Below, piece by piece: positions 14,471 to 26,891 of a stretch of 64,000 nt of DNA. Location: assembly GCA_003956705.1 (NCBI GenBank), contig QZCP01000019.1, forward strand, positions 11,573 through 75,572. The letters are read 5' to 3'. How positions within the stretch are numbered: position 1 is the first letter of the stretch; every line of letters starts with the position of its first letter. The stretch comes from Brevipalpus yothersi. Taxonomy: Eukaryota; Arthropoda; Arachnida; Trombidiformes; Tenuipalpidae. The notes beneath the pieces were generated by a model, which made no database searches, was not told where the DNA came from, and saw only the letters and a program-made list of their open reading frames with translations. A program made the position numbers and the translations under genes.

Positions 14471-15110
14471 CCATAAAGAGAGTATGATAGATGATGGTGG
14501 ATGAAATAGAAGGTAAACTGAAATGAAAGATTAAGAGAGAAAGAGAGTGTGATAGACGAAAAAGAAAGAAGATGACGACAGAAATGTTATGAAATGATGA
14601 TCATTATTATTGGTTATCTTGCAATGTGTGAGAATAGAGCAAAAATTGTTGTGAATTTCATCTGACAAAAGAATAGTTGACTTCTTTTCTTTATTCCGGA
14701 AACCATTTCGCTCTGTAACTTTACTTTTATTTTTTATCGCACTCTAACTTTTCCTTTTCACTTGTTAACGTCTTGCATCCCAGACAGATGATGGAGCAAG
14801 AGAGAGCATCTTCTCATCATGTTTCTTCTCTCGTTTTTACATCGAACATTGATAAATACAGCTACTCCAATAGTACATTAGAACTGCAATAATTTGGAAA
14901 ACTTTAACTAAAGAACTCTGTTCATATCATATTACTAGAATGCAAATATAAGTGCACAATATTCGAGGAAGATTTCCTTTCCTCGTGATCTTTCCAATTT
15001 CCCCCTCCGCTCTTACATTTCTATGTTGTAAATGATTATCATTCTCAATCGAATTCGATCCTACATTGAATCTTGAGGTTGAACTAAATTAGTAGATCAA
15101 CCACTTTCTT

Positions 15111-18100
15111 GTTGATTATTTGTTTTCGAGTTATCTCTTCAGAATTAAATCCCCTGGTTGCCAAAAAAATATCCAATATCCATCCAATATTTTGGGACAT
15201 TTTTTCATTTCAATTGACGATAAAGTGTTTTGCGTCTTATGTTTCAAGCGCAGAGAAGAGAAACATCTTTTCATCCATTCGCCCCTTTCTAACTTTCATA
15301 TCAAACGTGGATAGTTACAGCCTTTTCGAAAGGTACCTTAGCATCATAATCGTTCGGAGAATTTGAACTCTAGAACTTTGGTTTGATCATAAACAGAGAG
15401 TGATAATATTAATGCACAATATTCGTGGGAAACTCTTTTTTCGTATTTGGCTTTCTTCACTTCTTTCTTCTCGTCGAAGCTTAAATTTTCTCGGCATGCC
15501 TGCCATAGATTGAGACATTCATCAAGTTTATTGTAATATTCAGCCTAACTCAAAAAATTTATCTATCTTAATGGAACTGCAAAACTCAAGAAGTAAAGGT
15601 CAAATGAATCTCTCACTCTTGTATCCAACATGAATAAGGTGCTTGATTAAGAATTCCTCTTTCTGATTCGTTCATGACCATGACTGAAGAAGAAACATCG
15701 ATTGAGACAAAAAAGTTGACATTCAAGGGCTGAAAAAGTATGTCGTAATTCTTTTCTCTTTTTCTTCCCTTTTCTTGGAATCAATGAATACATCAATGTC
15801 ACGGGTTTAATGCAACTATTCCAGCTATTCGAAGCATTTGCTTCTTTTGTTTCTCTTTTACTCCCTCTCTCATCAATTGATTCACTTTTTCACACTCAAT
15901 CCATGGAAGAGAATAGACATTGTGAAATAGTATATGGTTTTGTTCTAGGTTTTCGTCTTGAAGTGCTCCTTTCAAGACCTAGTTATGTTTCAAAACACTG
16001 CTGAAAATCATATGGAATGATAAAATAAAAAATACTATACGGTATCGAATTTTGATAAATATTTTTGGCTCGACCAAATTGTTCATTAGCTCATGAGGCT
16101 TGAATTTCAAATGTAGAAAAATCGTTCCTCAGTGGTAAAAATTCTAACACTAAACCTTGCCGCTGTCAAATTGAACCCCTAATGCGAAAAAGTTATCATT
16201 TTTTCTATTATAAATGAAATTTCTAAGACAGTTCATTCGGAGAGAAGAGATGGCCATCAGCCCATGGATGCCTCCTCCTCTCATGGAATTCTGATGATGT
16301 TGAGAGAATAAACAGTACATTATTTTCGTAATTAATATGTTCTTTACAGATTAAATGAATGTAAAAAATCTCACCCCAAATCAATAAGTCAAAAAAGAAT
16401 ATTCATTTTTCTAAACTCAGCTTAGCTCAAAGAGCTGAAATACAGCTCTCTGTAGTAAAAATCAAGAGAAAAGCACTTCAATAGTGATTCTCTAATAGAT
16501 TGCCAAGTTCTACCAAGGTTGAGGTGAACTTCGAAGTCCAGATTTTCAGCATCAACAGCCAAAAATGAGGGATATTTGGTGCTGACTTGAAAATGAAAAA
16601 AAAGTAAAAAAACTATGCATATACTATATTTCTTCAAATTGAATAAACGTAATATCTAGAAAGTTGTGAAGCCAGAAAGTTTCACAATCTTGACGCATTT
16701 ACTGAGTTTGAGTTATGCAGTTTGATGGCTGTCGTAAGGTATTCTATTCTCCCAATTAAATTGGAGCATCTGTTCAATGAATCTGGAGTTCCTCTTATCT
16801 TTTATTCCACCGTCTTCTTTCCAGTCTCACAAATCAAATTGAGGAACTGGAATCCGATTGAGCTGAGTGAGTGTCTGTCTTGGGAAGACTAAAGTTTTTA
16901 CTCCATCAATTTTACCCCTTCTCTCTATTTGTTCACTTTCAAAGATCATTTTGGATTAAACATTTAATTAACTGAAAAGTCGAGAATAGTTTCAATGCTG
17001 AAAACTGTCAACAATATCTTGCCAATCTTCGTATTATTCTCACTTTTTGCAAAATCAGGTTGCCTCTGATTGCTACTCAATCTCATTCTTCCAGCTTCGA
17101 TAAATCGAAGTGGTACAGAAAATTCATTCTCATGATTAGAATTTCCAATGAACTCACCCAGTCAATAGTATGTAAGTTACTGGATGTAAGAGAGTGAATT
17201 TGGAACTTGTGTAGACAATAACTCAATTGAGGAACAAGAAAAAGCACAAAATACTTTTGGATGGATTTGTTCAGACAAGAGTGTGAGAGTATTCTAGTCA
17301 GCGAAGGCTTCGATTAGATCATAAATTTCGAATCATTTGTTAGTCAATCCGAATTCAAACTTTTGATTTAGGTGAACATACGAGGATGATATCTATCTTC
17401 GAGATCCCCATCTATTGGTGCATGGTTTAGTGATCACAATTATAAATTACAAATGTATATTCTAAGGTTTAATCAACGATATTGACCAGAAATTTTAGAG
17501 CCAAAATTTTCACCAAAATTTTGACATCTTTAGGCATCACAATAGTAACACCTATGTGGATGAAATTGGTTGGGCTACATTTTATGTTTTTTCTCAGTAT
17601 TTCTCAATCAAATTCGAGCTCTTATCCTTTTTGAGTATCAACTTTATTTCATCTTATGACAATCAGAGTGAACTACTAGCAAAACAGGCTGACCTTACAG
17701 GCCATGAAGGCAAATAAATTCACTTCAAGGATGAAAGTAATTGGATTAAGTGACTTGCATGTCCATTCGAAAGTGGAAGTAGGCAATATAGTTTCATGGA
17801 GTTTCAACTGATTGCTATTGCATCAGATCCTAGCTCAATGAACAAGTGGATGGTTAAGATTGAAGCCTGAATAAGTAGAAAAGAGAGAAAAAAGACGATT
17901 TTCTATTGGAAATGTTAATGCTTTGTGCCATCAAGCTCGCTTTGAGCACAATGCTAGCAAATACTTTTTCTCTCTCTATTGGACACCCTTGACTGGATAT
18001 TTGACGCAGAATATCTATCTCGCATCCAATTTTACCTCACGAAGAGAAAAAAATCCATGCATTAATCCTGTAACTGGTTGAATTTGAAAGAAGACGAAAA

Positions 18101-21100
18101 AGCAGCACAGGAAACACTAGAATGAACAGCGAGATTCTTTCTAGAAAAAGCAAAGAGAATTAAATGAATATAGAGAAGAATTGCTTAAGAGAAAGAGAGA
18201 AAATAATGTTCATGGTAGATGATGAAGAGAGGAAAAGGGAACGATTTAACTCGATTCTCTGTTCATCATTATTAATTAATAACTAACAAGGACTCACCAT
18301 ACATCTACTTTCCTTTCTCTTCTTCTATTCCACTTTTCTCAGGATCAATGGCTTCATATAGTATTCCCAATATTATGGCCATATTATTGATAGTGGCCTG
18401 CTTTCGTTTCAGGCAGCCAGTATAGAAATAGGAAGTTATCTTAGATAACTCACTTATTTTTTTCTACTCTCTACACCATAATGCTACAACTACTGCCACT
18501 ATTACTTGAGCAACCTTTAAGCCGATATAATATCATGGAGAAGCCCAAAATATTGAACACTTTACTTGATTCCCTTCGGTCCTCACTACCGCTTTGATAT
18601 GCTTGCCATGATGTTGCTTATTTGGTTTGAAATGATGGAGAGAAAGAGAAAAGAGGAGGAAGTTCCGAGTATGATAAAGAAAATTCGATTCAAGATGCTT
18701 GAGAAGTGAGAGAAGAGAAAGGTTGAGAATAAAGAAAATGTATGATGATTTTTTGTGTGCATCTGTTGCAAAAGTTTTCCTAGAATAGTCGATAGCTTCC
18801 TACATCTTGGCATTCATTTGTGATCAATGGCATGTCTCGCATTTGAATGGTCAGTCTGACATGACTGCCTGGCCACTGGCAACAGCAAGATGTCATTCAT
18901 GGTATGAATATTTGATGAGATTGCTTAATCAAAGTTTAATTTGGAAAAATATCTTCTCTCTCCTCTCTCTCTCTTTTCTTTCTCCAACTGACCAGACAAT
19001 AACGAATGTCATCGGAATTGTCTGATGTTAATGCAAATCTCTTGCTCAGCTTTCATTTGATCAGATGATATACTTGATGAGAACAAGAGTAGCAATCTTT
19101 CATGATTGACCAATTTGTATGCTGATGAGCATACATGATTCAGTGTTTTTTCTTTGAGCGCCTTTTTTGTCTGGAATCCCCGCTGATGAACTTCAGTCAC
19201 AAAAATTATCCATTCCAAATCATCGAGCATGGTCATTCATTTAAGGATATTCTGTAGAAATGTAAAAATTTAAAATCTATGCCCTCTGTGTCACTATTCT
19301 TATCTTATTGAAGCTTTGTGTACAAATATACACCTGAATGTGAACATATTTAGGTTGAAAAAAGTCTCAACATTCAAAAATGCTCCAAAAAGAAATGCAG
19401 GGAAGTACTCAATTGAAGACTAAAATTGTAAGCATCAGAATCATGGATCATGGATCAGCTGCCAAACATTAGCTCGTTGAAGCTCGCTCAGCTAGCCTGA
19501 ATTTGATTTATTTTACAAAGTTTGTGAATATAATTTTCAACATTGAGATTTCTTACTACCCTTCAAGTTTGCTTTACTTAAATTGTCCTTTCAAACAGTT
19601 TGAATAAGTTTTTATGAAAATTTTAAGACTTTTTTAGGATAAAAAATAACCAAAATCAAGAAGTAGCTAGAAGCTTTCATCAGGATAGATACTGATATTT
19701 AGGACTTGAAAATTAATAATTGAGGTAAAAGGAAGATCTATAAAAAGAATTAGCTGGTTGAGGAAAGTCAAAAACCTTCCAAAGAAGAGAGGAATTTCTG
19801 AACATACAACAATATTATCGACTTAAGTGACTCGATTGGTGTATAAATATAATCTACAATCAAGGATGAAGACTTAGAGGAAGAAAAATACTTGATCCAA
19901 CACAGATGCTATACTCTTATTGTTATAAAAATCTTGAATTATGGATAAGATTAGAACATTGTGGGAACGAGTTCTGCTTTTTTTTGAATTCGAGCTTGGA
20001 ATAGTTCAAAAGATTGAGCCGGTGATCAACAAACTATAAGCAATTTCTTGATTGATTATCTGTTCACAGACGATCCGTCTATGATCTTCCTCTGAACTTT
20101 TTGCAGTACATTGTATTCATTTTTGCGTTTTGACAATTTGGTTTGCCTCTTTCCACGGAAAAATGTTTATCTTCATGGTAAATGCTTCGTTTTTCATGTT
20201 TTTAGCAAACTTTACCAACACAAGAGAATATCGAAGACAACAATAGCTAGAATTGCACTTCAAGAATCTCATGTCATGATAACCAATGTATCAATCAAAA
20301 TGTTGAGAATTCTCATCTTGATTAAATCTGGGTGGAGTAATATTTAACGGCTACTGTCAGATTGAATCACTTGACTTTGGGTGAATAAATGTTTTCTAAA
20401 AGAGTTTCAAGTTAGCATGAATATCTATTTCATTATCATATATAATAAGACGAAGTTGAATTAATATCATAGTCATTCAAGCATCAGATTTGTAGCTCGA
20501 TATGTTCAAACCTTAAAAAGATGATTATGTCGAATTATCGATGATAACTCGTGATCTGCTCAGGAAAGTATTGATCATGGCCTAAAATGTTGTAAAATGT
20601 AGTGAAAAATTTACTTCTTTCTCAAAGTTAAGCCGAATGACCAGCAACTTTTCTTTTCCATCTTAGAAAGTTTCCAAGAATTCATTCACTCAAGACATTC
20701 ATCAATTTCCACCAGTTTCCATAAAGCGAAACAAATCCATATACCTGTATCAAGCGAAACATTACTGATAATTCTGTGATTTCTATTTTTTTGAGTCAAA
20801 GGTTAATCAAGTTGATATCATGACGACTTACCTCATTTTTCTGTAAAAAGTCGAAAAATTTGAAATTGAAATCCTTGGTGACAATAGACTATTCCAGTCT
20901 TCGAACAATCATCTTTCAACAGCTTTCATGACCTCAAAATAGCTTCTTTGATTTGAGGAAATTCTATTATTATTCCATTCTTTGATAGATTTATTCACAA
21001 ATGTTCAGTGAATATCAATATTTTCAGGATTTGAACCCAGAATTTTGTATCTGTTTGTGGATCATCACTACTCGTCCTCGATTTAACCACTTGATTTGAG

Positions 21101-23864
21101 CATGAGAAATCTAACTATTGTTCTTGAGTTACTACTCTTTTATGACCTCGTATATGCTCTGAATTCGCATTAAAATGAACAAAACTATGAGTTATGAAAA
21201 AATTAAATCATCTTAATCAATTCCATGCCATGAATTTCTTCATTACAGTACTGAAAATCTGTACAGTCGAGAGCTTTGAATATTTGAATCATTATATCAA
21301 CCCATATCAGGTGATGTGTAATCCTGAGTCATCTATTAGAGCCTCTCATTCTTCTGGATATCCATGTTTCCATTTATGATAGATCCATTCCTCCTCAGAG
21401 AAGAAAGAATCATATTTGTTCTCACCAATTTCATCAGAATTACTTGATGAGGAATCATGATCACCTCAATAAGTGGCCTTCATGCTTTGACTTTGTTAGC
21501 CAATTTGTAGCATAGTATGTCTGTGAGCTCAACGTAAATTGCGTTATAAGTCTTTGAGCTCAACGAAAGTAACTTCTATCATCTTTCCTTCTCACTTTAA
21601 TATCTTTCTCATTGGAAGCCTGGCCAGTGATCAGTCATTAGCTCCACACTCAAGTCCAAGATTATCCATGGGCAATCGATTGTGACCGATTTCTGTTTCT
21701 CTCACTTCCTCCATATACCACCCCCTTCCACCCTCTTCTTGAACAAGAACTCATGTCTCCATTGGTAGAATAGTAATGATTTCTTTTCTAGCCATATCTT
21801 GCCATCATCTAACATCCAACTGTTCCAACCAAGTTCTTTTCGGCAGCATTTGTTCTCCCAATACTATCCACCTCATACACACTTGCTTTTGGCGGAGGAA
21901 ATTTCATTATATCATTCTACCTCCTCCATGTCTTTGGCATCTCTATCGGATTCTCTCTCACTATTCCGCTCGTTGGCAGCTCTCTTCCCAGCATCCTCTT
22001 TCCACCCATCATCAACTTCATATAAGTTCCACCTTATATCACTTTCCATGAGTTCCCGCCACTTTCTTCCATTTCCGAAGTATGATTGGGAACGAGAAGG
22101 AATATCGATGCTGAGATGATACTGAATGTATAGTCTGATAGATGCAAAGTAGAGGCTCAATCAGACGCTTAATTACCACTTGATCGGTTTGCTTTTGTAG
22201 ATGCAAGCTTACCAGAAGGAATACTTTTTCTTTCTCTATCGTTCAGCCTCCATCTCATGCTTCATTCTCTCTCTCTCTTCATCAGATCCTGATAAAGTAT
22301 CTCTTCCACTTTTCTTTTCTTTATCTTCATTTCTTCTTTCTCTTCTCTTTCCTCTTCTCACAAGAAGCTTAACCTGTCTTCATCAGGCAAGTCCTCTTCT
22401 CGCTGATCAAGCTTAACCTTATCAGCAAACGATTTGTGTATGTAAGATGCAGCGAGAATGATTGATTGAGTAGAGTATTGCCCAAGTGAATACCATTTTC
22501 TAGCCTTCCAAATGGATGAATTGAAGATGAATAGATGGATCGCATTCATGAGATCTTTCCAATCACCATAGATGAGATTTTACCCTCACATTGCTTGATC
22601 ACACGATTGGTCTGAATTTGTCCATTCAATATCAGTTGATACACTTGTTTACGAAAAATGAGTGGGATTCTGTTTGGTTAGATGAATAGTTATAAGGTAG
22701 AATGATCAGGCAAGTTTATTAATTTTTATGGACAGTTATGGAAGCATTTCAAAAAGTAAGTTGATTACTATGAAAAGTTTCATTCTTTGTAGAGATCTTA
22801 AGACAAAATCTAGATTGATTCTTCTAGAATTTGTGATTGGAAGAGAGCAATGAAAGCAGTGTTGATCATGGCGATTCAGAATGTTCATCTGATAAATTAA
22901 GCAGCAATACGATGATCATCTAAAATTGTGAACATGAACCAAAAGTTTGTAATAGATGTATCATCAGAGATCCTTCATCAAAACTTAAGGTTCTGGGTTC
23001 GATTCCGAGTTGAAGCCTTCCAAAACCTGATAGATTATTGCCAAACTACTCGCTACAGCGTTCACATAAAAAGAATCCATTGTTCATGGGAAGCTTTCTG
23101 TGGTCAACATGATAAATGCTACTTGCTCAGCCCATTTCACTGGAGGTCGATTAAGATAGATGCTTTCGACTTATCTTACTCAGGAGATTTATCTAAAATC
23201 TAATCTCACTGATTATCATTATTCACCCAGTAAGACCGAAATAGTTCGCGGGCGCTTCACACTTTGTATTCAGCTGCTCCTCTCTCAGACAATACCAAAG
23301 AATTCATGATAACAGTTTCAGTTTCTCGGAAAAGAGAGTATACCACTGTACGCTATGAAAGCTGATCTAGCGAAACATGTTTTATTTCATTCTACTAGAG
23401 TAAGAATCTTTATCTTTTTTCTTCTCTTGTAAATGAATTCGATTACCGTGTAGATTGAACTATCACTGTGAAACAAAATTCAACATGATTTATAACTTGG
23501 GTATAGTTCAAGCATATGACAGATTAATGCTGGACAAGCAAAAAGAAGCAACAAATGTGATGAAATGAGAGAATTCAAAAAAAAAAGAAAAAGGAATATC
23601 TATTCAAACTGAATAATAATGGGAAGAGAAAATGATCTGAGAGAACCTTCTTGAAACAGTCGATTCAGAACTTTTCATCAGAATATGGACATGCATGGCT
23701 ACTTTAGAACATTTCCAAATTTTTTTCAATGGGCCACTTGCGAATCATTTTTTATTTTATTAACATTTTTTATCTCAACCAAAAATTTTCAACCCTTTTC
23801 TCACTACCATTATCATGTGTTAGAAATGCATATCTGTATTCCTCCTCATAGCTACTTGATCATC

Positions 23865-23897
<33 letters not shown>

Positions 23898-25928
23898 GAT
23901 TTGAATGCAAATTCATCCACATAATTACCATAGAGTAGGCAAGGAAAGCAAGCTCACTTTATTCTCAGAAGCATCTTTCTCTCTTTCTCCATCTCCTTTA
24001 TTCCACAGACACCTTATATATTCATCGAGCATGTATCAAACTTCGAATTGAATTTTCGAATACTTTCTATCCAATGCGTTTAATGCCTTGACCCCATCAC
24101 GCAGCATCCTCATCTTCTTCAGTGAAATTTTATCACTTTTCCTTTTCTCCAATGAACTTGTTACATGATACACCCTGAAAAATGTTTTCACTTCACATGC
24201 ACCAATGGAATTGTCACCTCGGTCAAATATTAGAGTGTGTTCTTATGATAATTATTGAAATATTTTCAAAAAACGAATAGAATCATCATAAGGTGAAGAA
24301 AATTGCTGAACAAATCAGGCTACAGAATGAATTGAGAATTGGATAAAGAATAGAAGTATGGAAGAAGATTCTCCAGAATCTCAAAATCTGTCTCTACTAG
24401 CTCAAAATCGAGGGCTGGTCGTAGGAAAAGAAGAGAATAGGAAAAATATCTAAGACTCTTGCATGTGGGTGTTCGAGTCTTGGTGATAGGTGTTGTTAGT
24501 TTCTTATACTCAATATTGTTGGTCATTCAAAATAATATACCCACTAGGTTGACAATATGATGAACGGTGATGCAAAATCAAAATCGCTCAACAATGATGA
24601 TTATTGTGATGATATCATAGTTTACAAAACGTTCTCTGAACACTCTGCTATTCGATGTTTCATGGATGCTCTATCGGAGGAGAATTCATCAGCTCTTCAG
24701 ATGAGATGATAACATAAAAATACAATGTAGCATCAAGCAACAATCAATTTGAATTACTTTTTATTTTTCCCTAGTATTGAAGTGTGTGAAGATCATGCCA
24801 TTGTGTGTGCAATTAAGTGGAATACTTTCCATCAAATTGCCAAGCTTAATGTCTGATAATGGTTCTTGATCAGAAGCAGGGTGAAAAAATGAGAATCATT
24901 GTTCATCGAATTTAACATCGATTATCATCGCTCCATGAGATCAAGGCATAAGATGGACTCGTTTTGTGTTTATGGGTCAAAATATTTTAGACAGCGAATA
25001 CAAATTAAATAGATTTATCGAGTGTTGTGTTTTGAATCAAAACCGATTAAGAAAGAGGGGGGTTGCAATGAATGAAATAGTCCATTTTCGAATGAAATGA
25101 GTAGAATGATTTGGAATCAGAAAGAGTTATGCTGTTATGGTCAATGAGCTGTGTTTATCTACTATCATTGATCTTGGATGTTGGAAACAGAAGAAATGAT
25201 GCAGGAATGGAGTTCTGAGTCATCCATAAAAAATGAGCCGAATCATTGGAATTTTGTGTGTATGGAATATCAAATGAGATTAAAATAAATCAAAAAAGTT
25301 AGCAGAAAGTGGCAAAATATGAGAAACCACACGCACAATTAATCTATACTAATGCAATTTGCGATGCAGTATCTCTATCATTCATGAAGATGCTTCTTGT
25401 GCATCATGATGTAAAATATTAGAATAAAGATCAATGTTCCAAAACCTCCCCAAAATGAAGATGCTTAGATGTGAGATCTGGCCAAAAAGACGAGTGAGAC
25501 TAGAAAAGAGTATCTCTCGATTTTGTCTATAATTGAACATGGAATATTGTTCAGAGTATTCATTCACTCATTTAACTGGGAAATCACATAGTATTTATGG
25601 TTCGAGAATATGTAATTCTTGAGCTAGCATTTTTAAAGCATCTCGGAATATTTCATAAAATTTTGATTTTTTGATATCGAACGTTATAGAGCATATGGAA
25701 CACTGCTTATCAAAAGTAGAGAATCATTTCATCGCTTTTATTAAGATGAATAGAAAGAGACTGGTTTCACATGGTGATTCTTTGAAGAGATTCAAAATCA
25801 GTAATCGAAAACTTGATCAAATACTAGATCATCTCCATCCCCATAGACTTTTCATTCCTCCCGAAGCTCAATTACCCCATTGACACACATTCTAATCATC
25901 GAAATTTTTTTCATTCCAATCTAATCAG
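15111..25928. other. Gene-free DNA upstream of the dpr exons
   Basis: No convincing coding frame, RNA gene or mobile element is recognisable. All open frames are short and without motif. A GA run lies at 23867-23895, and TC-rich tracts lie at about 18955-18985 and 22265-22365. By comparison with the dpr family, an exon encoding the first half of the first immunoglobulin domain must lie 5' of 25929. I did not find it, so it is either far away or outside the window. Confidence 0.5.
23867..23895 (+). repeat. (GA)n microsatellite
   Basis: Perfect GA dinucleotide run of about 29 bases. Confidence 0.9.
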
Positions 25929-26139
25929 GTTTCATGGATTCGACGCAATGACTTGAACCCATTAACAATCGGCAAAATAACTTATACCTCTGATCAGAGG
26001 TTTCAAGCTGTCCACATGGAAAATAGTGACGATTGGAGCCTCCAGATAGGTTATCCTTCCAGAGAAGATGCTGGAGTTTATGAGTGCCAAGTATCAACGA
26101 GACCACCCAAAAGTCTTTTTGTAACCCTAAATGTGATTG
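25929..26139 (+). CDS. dpr-like Ig-superfamily gene, internal exon (first Ig domain)
   Basis: The exon is bounded by an acceptor (TAATCAG) and a donor (GTGAGT). It encodes the second half of a V-type immunoglobulin domain: VSWIRR at the start, then TYTSDQRFQ, W-LQI, and DAGVYECQVST with the conserved cysteine, ending in VTLNV. This is the signature of the Dpr (defective proboscis extension response) family of arthropod neuronal cell-surface proteins, which bind DIP partners to guide synapse choice. It starts exactly before VSW, where dpr genes carry an intron. The exon is 211 bases and ends in phase 1, matching the phase of the next exon. The first half of the domain with its first cysteine lies upstream and was not found. 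Which dpr paralogue this is cannot be told. Confidence 0.93.
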
Positions 26140-26214
26140 GTGAGTTTAGAAAACATGAAACAACTCAATAAACTGAATAATCAATTATTGTTATTTATTT
26201 ATCTCTTTTTACAG

Positions 26215-26342
26215 TCTCTAAAGCAAAAATAATTGGAAGTCCAACAATATATTTAAATAGTGAAAGTTTATTAAGTTTAATATGTACTGTGGAGGAAACT
26301 CCTGGTCCTCCTGACTATATTTTTTGGTATCACAATGGCCAG
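26215..26342 (+). CDS. dpr-like gene, internal exon (second Ig domain, first half)
   Basis: The exon lies between TTTTTACAG and GTGAGTAT. Joined in phase 1 to the previous exon it reads through the linker VSKAKI-G, then the first half of a C2-type Ig domain: SLLSLICTV with the conserved cysteine, then PPDYIFWYHNGQ with the core tryptophan. The P-P-YIFWYH motif is typical of the second Ig domain of Dpr proteins. The exon is 128 bases and ends in phase 0. The intron before it is only 75 bases. Confidence 0.93.
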
Positions 26343-26434
26343 GTGAGTATATTAATTATTATCGGTCAACCTGTCAAAATTGATCCGAGATGTGATGGTT
26401 ATCCTTCATCATGTTTATTATTCTTCTTCCACAG

Positions 26435-26821
26435 GTGATCAATTATGATTCTTCTCGAAATGTGGAAGTTTTCCTAGAGAAATCAGCTCAATCATCTTCC
26501 TCAAAATTAATTATACAAAAAGCTCATCCAAGTGATTCCGGAAATTATAGTTGCGTGCCATCGAATGCTGAACCGGCACACATCACAGTCCATGTGCTCA
26601 ATAATAGTGGTCAACCTGCAGCGATGCAACACGAAAAACGTAGTGCAGAAAGTTTTCACAATTCAGCATCCACCAATAGGATGAACATATTTTTTATTCC
26701 TAGAACAAATCAATTTTTAATCATCTTCCAATTTAAGATTATATTCCAAATAATGTTTGGACTATCTTTCACTGTGTTGGGAAATCAAATGATCAAACTT
26801 ACGTTATGTACATTAAACTGA
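26435..26821 (+). CDS. dpr-like gene, last coding exon (second Ig domain and C-terminus)
   Basis: After acceptor CTTCCACAG the frame continues VINYDSSR, then LIIQKAHPSDSGNYSCVPSN (the D-G-Y-C motif that closes the Ig fold) and ITVHVLN. Next comes a short polar linker and a hydrophobic tail (FLIIFQFKIIFQIMFGLSFTVLG) just before the stop. Such a tail suits a GPI-attachment signal or a single membrane anchor, both of which occur in the Dpr family. The exon has 128 codons and a TGA stop. The intron before it is 92 bases. An AATAAA lies 65 bases past the stop. Confidence 0.92.
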   Translation: MINYDSSRNVEVFLEKSAQSSSSKLIIQKAHPSDSGNYSCVPSNAEPAHITVHVLNNSGQPAAMQHEKRSAESFHNSASTNRMNIFFIPRTNQFLIIFQFKIIFQIMFGLSFTVLGNQMIKLTLCTLN

Positions 26822-26885
26822 AATGAATTTTGCCGTCTTACAAAAACAACCAGCCTCTGTTCAATTTAAATAATTTGATGAACAA

Positions 26886-26891
26886 AATAAA
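26886..26891 (+). terminator. Poly(A) signal of the dpr-like gene
   Basis: AATAAA lies 65 bases after the stop codon of the last dpr exon, the expected position for 3' end formation. Confidence 0.6.

Larger units (their letters stand above)
13893..15110. repeat. Diverged duplicate of the segment at 57.2-57.9 kb
   Basis: Several blocks match the sequence right of the Polinton in the same order. They include AAAAATCTGTTGGTTC, GAATGGGACAAAGTGTT, AATCACGTCTCA, a TCGAGGAAGA-TTCCTTTCCTCGTG block, and ATCAACCACTTTCT near 15,100. No conserved reading frame runs through it, so it is a non-coding duplicated segment or an old mobile element. The copy here carries the GA microsatellite and the assembly gap, which the other copy largely lacks. 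Confidence 0.75.

Noticed and set aside
13909..14487. A 192-codon frame reading through the GA repeat and N gap
   Set aside because: Mostly Glu-Arg from the microsatellite and unknown bases. Not a gene.
22980..23030. GGTTCGATTCC, a tRNA T-arm-like sequence
   Set aside because: No acceptor stem, A box or cloverleaf could be assembled around it. An isolated B-box-like match.
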